The notes beneath the pieces were generated by a model that made no database searches, was not told where the DNA came from, and saw only the letters and a program-made list of their open reading frames with translations. Of a stretch of 64,000 nucleotides of DNA, positions 60,645-64,000 are shown one piece after another. The position numbers were made by a program, and so were the translations under genes. Origin of the DNA: Microbispora siamensis (GTDB lineage Bacteria > Actinomycetota > Actinomycetes > Streptosporangiales > Streptosporangiaceae); contig NZ_BOOF01000009.1 in the NCBI RefSeq assembly GCF_016863095.1, positions 1-64,000 on the forward strand, given 5' to 3'. The number at the start of each line of letters is the position of its first letter. Within the stretch, counting starts at the first letter, position 1.

Positions 60645-60721
60645 GACCCCTCACCCCCGTCGATCTGCGTGAACACGGTGCCGATGAGCACGGTGTCGAT
60701 GAGCACGGTGCCGATGCGCAT
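60641..60721 (-). CDS. 26-codon mini-ORF of a 15-bp repeat, coupled to the biotin carboxylase start
   Basis: ATG 60721 to TGA 60641, six bases after the carboxyltransferase stop. The peptide is MRIGTVLIDTVLIGTVFTQI plus six residues, built from a 5-residue unit (I-G-T-V-L/I-D-T-V-L/I-G-T-V-F) encoded by a 15-bp DNA repeat. Its stop overlaps the next start as ATGA, which would allow coupled reinitiation. It may be only a slipped-strand duplication of spacer DNA. Confidence 0.4.
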   Translation of the reverse strand: MRIGTVLIDTVLIGTVFTQIDGGEGS

Positions 60722-60726
60722 GCCGG

Positions 60727-62325
60727 TCACATCCGGAAGACGCCGTAGCCGGCCCGGCCGGGATCCGGCGCTCCCGCGACCGCCGACAGGCACAGCCCGA
60801 GCACCGTGCGGGTGTCGCGGGGGTCGATGACCCCGTCGTCGTACAGCCGGCCGGACAGGAAGAACGCCGCCGACTCCGACTCGATCTGTGCCTCGACCGC
60901 CGCGCGCATCGCCGCGTCGGCCTCCTCGTCGTAGACCTGCCCCCGCGCCTGCGCGGCGGCCCGGCCCACGATCGACATGACGCCCGCGAGCTGGGCCGGT
61001 CCCATGACGGCCGACTTGGCGCTCGGCCAGCTGAACAGGAAGCGGGGGTCGTAGGCCCGCCCGCACATGCCGTAGTTGCCCGCACCGTAGGAGGCGCCCA
61101 TGACGATCGTGATGTGCGGCACGGTCGAGTTGGCCACCGCGTTGATCATCAGCGCGCCGTGCTTGATGATGCCGCTCTGCTCGTACTCCCTGCCGACCAT
61201 GTACCCCGTGGTGTTCTGCAGGAAGACCAGCGGCGTCCGCGACTGGTTCGCGAGCTGGATGAACTGGGCGGCCTTCTGGGACTCCGCGCCGAACAGCACG
61301 CCGCTGGCGTTGGCGAGGACCCCGACCGGGTGGCCGTGGACGCTCGCCCACCCGGTGACCAGGCTCGGCCCGTAGAGCGGCTTGAACTCGTCGAAGTCGC
61401 TGCCGTCCACCACCCGGGCCAGGACCTCGCGGGGGTCGAAGGGGACCTTCAGGTCCTCCGGCACGATCCCCAGCAGTTCGTCCTCGTCGTACAGCGGAGC
61501 CGCGTAGCCGGCGGCCGGAACGTTCCCGGCCTTGCGCCAGCCGAGCCGCCGCACGATGCGGCGGCCGATCCGCAGCGCGTCGTACTCGTCGGCGGCGAGG
61601 TGGTCGGCCAGCCCGGAGGCCCGCGCGTGCATCTCCGCGCCGCCCAGCGACTCGTCGTCGGACTCCTCGCCGGTCGCCATCTTCACCAGGGGCGGGCCGC
61701 CGAGGAACACCTTGGCCCGCTCCCGCACCATGACGACGTGGTCGCTCAGGCCCGGCACGTACGCGCCGCCCGCGGTGGCGTTGCCGAAGACCAGCGCGAT
61801 CGTCGGGACGCCCTCGGCCGACAGCCGGGTCAGGTCGCGGAAGACCTGGCCGCCGGGGATGAAGATGTCCTTCTGCGACGGCAGGTCCGCGCCGCCCGAC
61901 TCCACCAGGTTCACGTACGGCATGCGGTTGCGCAGCGCGATCTCGGCGGCGCGCAGCGTCTTGCGCAGCGTCCAGGGGTTGGACGCGCCGCCGCGCACGG
62001 TCGGGTCGTTGGCCGTGACGACGCATTCGACGCCCTCGATCACCCCGATGCCGGTCACGACGCTCGCGCCGACGGGATACTCGGTGCCCCAGGCCGCCAG
62101 CGGGGACAGCTCCAGGAACGGCGAGTCGGGGTCGACGAGCAGTTCGATCCGCTCGCGGGGCAGCAGCTTGCCGCGCTCCCGGTGCCGCTCGACGTATTTC
62201 GGCCCGCCTCCGGCGACGGCCTTGGCGTGCTCGGCATCGAGCTCGGCGAGCTTCGCCAGCATGGCCTCGCGCCGCGCCCCGTATTCGCCGCCGGAGGCGT
62301 CCAGCCGGCTCACGAGCACGGTCAT
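60727..62325 (-). CDS. Acyl-CoA carboxylase carboxyltransferase (beta) subunit
   Basis: 532 residues from ATG 62325. Conserved segments: [79 protein letters not shown], and IVMGASYGAGNYGMCGRAYD. Closer to methylcrotonyl/geranyl-CoA carboxylases than to propionyl-CoA carboxylase in the Asp/Glu-flanked SGGADLP loop. First gene of an operon with biotin carboxylase, hydratase and AtuA-like genes. The substrate is not settled: geranyl-CoA, methylcrotonyl-CoA or another branched enoyl-CoA. Confidence 0.92.
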   Translation of the reverse strand: MTVLVSRLDASGGEYGARREAMLAKLAELDAEHAKAVAGGGPKYVERHRERGKLLPRERIELLVDPDSPFLELSPLAAWGTEYPVGASVVTGIGVIEGVECVVTANDPTVRGGASNPWTLRKTLRAAEIALRNRMPYVNLVESGGADLPSQKDIFIPGGQVFRDLTRLSAEGVPTIALVFGNATAGGAYVPGLSDHVVMVRERAKVFLGGPPLVKMATGEESDDESLGGAEMHARASGLADHLAADEYDALRIGRRIVRRLGWRKAGNVPAAGYAAPLYDEDELLGIVPEDLKVPFDPREVLARVVDGSDFDEFKPLYGPSLVTGWASVHGHPVGVLANASGVLFGAESQKAAQFIQLANQSRTPLVFLQNTTGYMVGREYEQSGIIKHGALMINAVANSTVPHITIVMGASYGAGNYGMCGRAYDPRFLFSWPSAKSAVMGPAQLAGVMSIVGRAAAQARGQVYDEEADAAMRAAVEAQIESESAAFFLSGRLYDDGVIDPRDTRTVLGLCLSAVAGAPDPGRAGYGVFRM

Positions 62326-62467
62326 GGCACCACCGAACCCAGTTCTGTCACCTGATGATCCTCCGTGGTGAGCCGCCGTCACGTCAACGAGCCGGGTCCG
62401 GCGCCGTCTGAGCCGGCCCCGGCGTCTTGCCGATCAGCCACAGTCTTCGATCAGCCACCGTCTTCCA

Positions 62468-64000
62468 TCAGCCGCAGTGTGACCACGCGCTGCTCCAGGC
62501 GGCGGTGCCGTAGCCGCCGCCCCAGATGACGCACTTGCCCTTGGCCGGCAGCCGGAGCGGCCCGGCGTAGGTCGTGTAGGAGCCGGAGTCGCCGGCCGAC
62601 GAGCCGTTCTGGACCTTGAGCACGGCGCTCATCTTGATCTTCCCGGGCACGACGTACTTCGACATGGTGATCACGCAGTTGTAGCCGTTGGACGAGTTGT
62701 AGAGCAGGTACGTCGTCGCCTGCCCGTAGGAGTGCGAGTCGACGACGGCGTAGCCGCTGCCGCACACGCCCTTGGCGGTGTACGGGTTGGGCTTGGGCGC
62801 CGCGGTCTTCGTCGGGGTGGCCTTCGCCGTCGCGCTGGGCTTGGGCGCCGCGGTGGTCCTCGTCGGCGCCGGGGTGGGCTTGGGCGGCGCCGTCGTGGCC
62901 TTCGCGGTCGGAGTGGTCTTGGGGGCGGGACTGGGCTTGGCCGGGGTCGGGACCGCGTGGGAGGGCGACGGCTGCGCCTTGCGGGTGTGCGTGGGGGAGA
63001 CGGCCGGTTTCGCGCTGACGCTGGGCCGCCGTGCCGCCGGACTCGGCGAGGGTTTCCTGGGCTTGGGCCGCGCGGGGGTGGTGATCAGCTCGGACGGCTG
63101 CGGGATGGGCAGCTCGTCATGGGACTCCGTCACGGTGGGCGACGCGGTGGGGCCGAGGGCGTCCTTGGAGGAGATCTGCCGGGCGGACACCCACGTCGGC
63201 ACGAGGAAGGCCGCCGCCGCGAGGGCCGACACCCCGATCCCGGCCGCCGTCCACGTCAGCACCGGCCGCCGCGGCCTCGACCGGTCGGGGCCGGGCCCGC
63301 GTCGTACGGGCGGCGCGGGCGGGCGCTGCGATCCCGGTGCGTGCGGCCCGGGCGCCGGTGCGGGCCCGTGCGGTCCGGCCGGGGACACCTGCGGTGCGGG
63401 ACCCTGAGGTCCCGGCATTGGGCCGTGCGGTGCGGCGCCCTGCGGTCCCGCCGGAGGCGCCTGCGGCCCGGGCTCGGGGGCCTGCGGTCCCGGCGTGGGC
63501 GGGTGCGGCGCGGGCGCCTGCGCTGCGGGTGCCTGCGCTCCGGCGGCGGGCCGTACGGGCACGGTCGGCTGCCCGGTGAGCCGCGCGACCACCGCCTCTG
63601 CCGAGGGACGCAGCGCGGGGTCCTTGGACAGGCAGGCGGCGACGATGTCCCGCAGGGGCGCACCGAGGTCGCCGAGGTCGGGCTGCGCGTGCAGGATCCG
63701 GGTGATCACCGAGGGGATCGAGTCCGCTCCGAAGGCGGGCCTGCCGGTGGCGGCGAACACCATCGTGACGCCCCAGGCGAACATGTCGGCGGACGCGCCC
63801 GCCGTGCCGCCGGAGAGCACCTCGGGGGCCAGGTAGGCGGGCGTGCCGATGGACGCGCCGGTCGCGGTGGACTGGGGCGAGTCGGGCGCCCTGGCCACCC
63901 CGAAGTCGATGACGACCGGGCCCTCGGGGCCCATCAGGACGTTGGCCGGCTTGAAGTCGCGGTGGGTGATCCCCGCCCGGTGGATGGCGGCCAGCGCCGT
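62468..64000 (-). CDS. Ser/Thr protein kinase with SapA-like extracytoplasmic domain (5' end outside window)
   Basis: 510 residues visible; the N-terminal kinase lobe lies beyond the window. Catalytic loop IHRAGITHRDFKPANVLMG, DFG in VVIDFGVARAP, then the activation segment with GTPAYLAPEVL and DMFAWGVTMVFAATGRPAF. A Pro/Ala/Gly-rich linker (about 180-240) leads to a membrane helix (TAAGIGVSALAAAAFLVPTW). A second Pro/Thr/Ala/Lys-rich stretch follows, like a wall-spanning stalk. The last 95 residues (GVCGSGYAVVDSHSYGQATT, YLLYNSSNGYNCVITMSKY, CVIWGGGYGTAAWSSAWSHC) contain four cysteines and strongly resemble spore-associated protein A of Streptomyces. The sensor domain is therefore SapA-like rather than PASTA. 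Confidence 0.9.
   Translation of the reverse strand, partial: TALAAIHRAGITHRDFKPANVLMGPEGPVVIDFGVARAPDSPQSTATGASIGTPAYLAPEVLSGGTAGASADMFAWGVTMVFAATGRPAFGADSIPSVITRILHAQPDLGDLGAPLRDIVAACLSKDPALRPSAEAVVARLTGQPTVPVRPAAGAQAPAAQAPAPHPPTPGPQAPEPGPQAPPAGPQGAAPHGPMPGPQGPAPQVSPAGPHGPAPAPGPHAPGSQRPPAPPVRRGPGPDRSRPRRPVLTWTAAGIGVSALAAAAFLVPTWVSARQISSKDALGPTASPTVTESHDELPIPQPSELITTPARPKPRKPSPSPAARRPSVSAKPAVSPTHTRKAQPSPSHAVPTPAKPSPAPKTTPTAKATTAPPKPTPAPTRTTAAPKPSATAKATPTKTAAPKPNPYTAKGVCGSGYAVVDSHSYGQATTYLLYNSSNGYNCVITMSKYVVPGKIKMSAVLKVQNGSSAGDSGSYTTYAGPLRLPAKGKCVIWGGGYGTAAWSSAWSHCG

Overview
The window is about 72% GC, codes densely on both strands, and uses GTG starts and ATGA/GTGA stop-start overlaps throughout. 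The gene families (SARP regulator, XRE/DUF5753 regulator with a small partner, Ser/Thr kinase with a secreted C-terminal domain, GT2-GtrA plus GT39 glycosyltransferases) point to an actinomycete. Streptosporangiales is my best guess from overall style; there is no rRNA or other marker to prove it. I see no tRNA, rRNA, CRISPR array, intact insertion sequence or prophage. The DNA looks chromosomal, rich in catabolic operons, each next to its own regulator.

Layout. 1-8.3 kb: 3' part of sbcC, a small secreted protein, a frameshifted hydroxyacid-oxoacid transhydrogenase facing its GntR regulator across a 24-bp palindrome, an SRPBCC protein, a decayed MerR fragment, an M50 peptidase and corA. 8.3-12.9 kb: a secreted three-repeat protein, a fused 2-oxoacid dehydrogenase E1 alpha/beta, and a secreted protein. 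12.9-23.7 kb: a membrane-spanning SARP regulator with an extracytoplasmic amino-acid-binding domain, a TetR repressor with its palindrome, a leucine-degradation operon (methylcrotonyl-CoA carboxylase beta and alpha, HMG-CoA lyase, acyl-CoA dehydrogenase) ending in a clear terminator, a broken NYN nuclease gene, and a soluble LuxR-type regulator that also carries an amino-acid/amide-binding domain. 23.8-30.1 kb: hydantoinase/oxoprolinase A and B, an MHS-type transporter and a FAD amine oxidase, in one overlapping operon divergent from the LuxR fusion.

30.2-38 kb: a Tat-exported sulfite-oxidase-like enzyme, a CitA/DcuS-type two-component pair divergent from dctA, an NTF2-like/LysR divergent pair, a GNAT acetyltransferase and a lipoprotein. 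38-44 kb: a large low-complexity protein, psuK-psuG for pseudouridine breakdown, and a phytoene-dehydrogenase-like oxidoreductase. 44-52.6 kb: an MprAB-like two-component system, glycosyltransferases, a serine hydrolase and a ferritin-like protein. 52.6-55.7 kb: a FAD monooxygenase/TetR divergent pair with three 13-bp repeats, a 16-bp tandem-repeat tract, and an XRE regulator with its partner. 55.7-62.3 kb: an Atu/Liu-like acyl-CoA carboxylase operon (AtuA-like protein, enoyl-CoA hydratase, biotin carboxylase, carboxyltransferase). The window ends inside a Ser/Thr kinase whose secreted C-terminal domain resembles spore-associated protein A.

The most unusual content is the pair of one-component regulators (12957-15038 and 21916-23676) in which a LivJ/AmiC-type solute-binding domain is fused to two unrelated DNA-binding heads, one across a membrane and one soluble. 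They flank the leucine operon, and the second also faces an amide/lactam-hydrolysis operon. That they sense branched-chain amino acids, amides or related compounds is inference.
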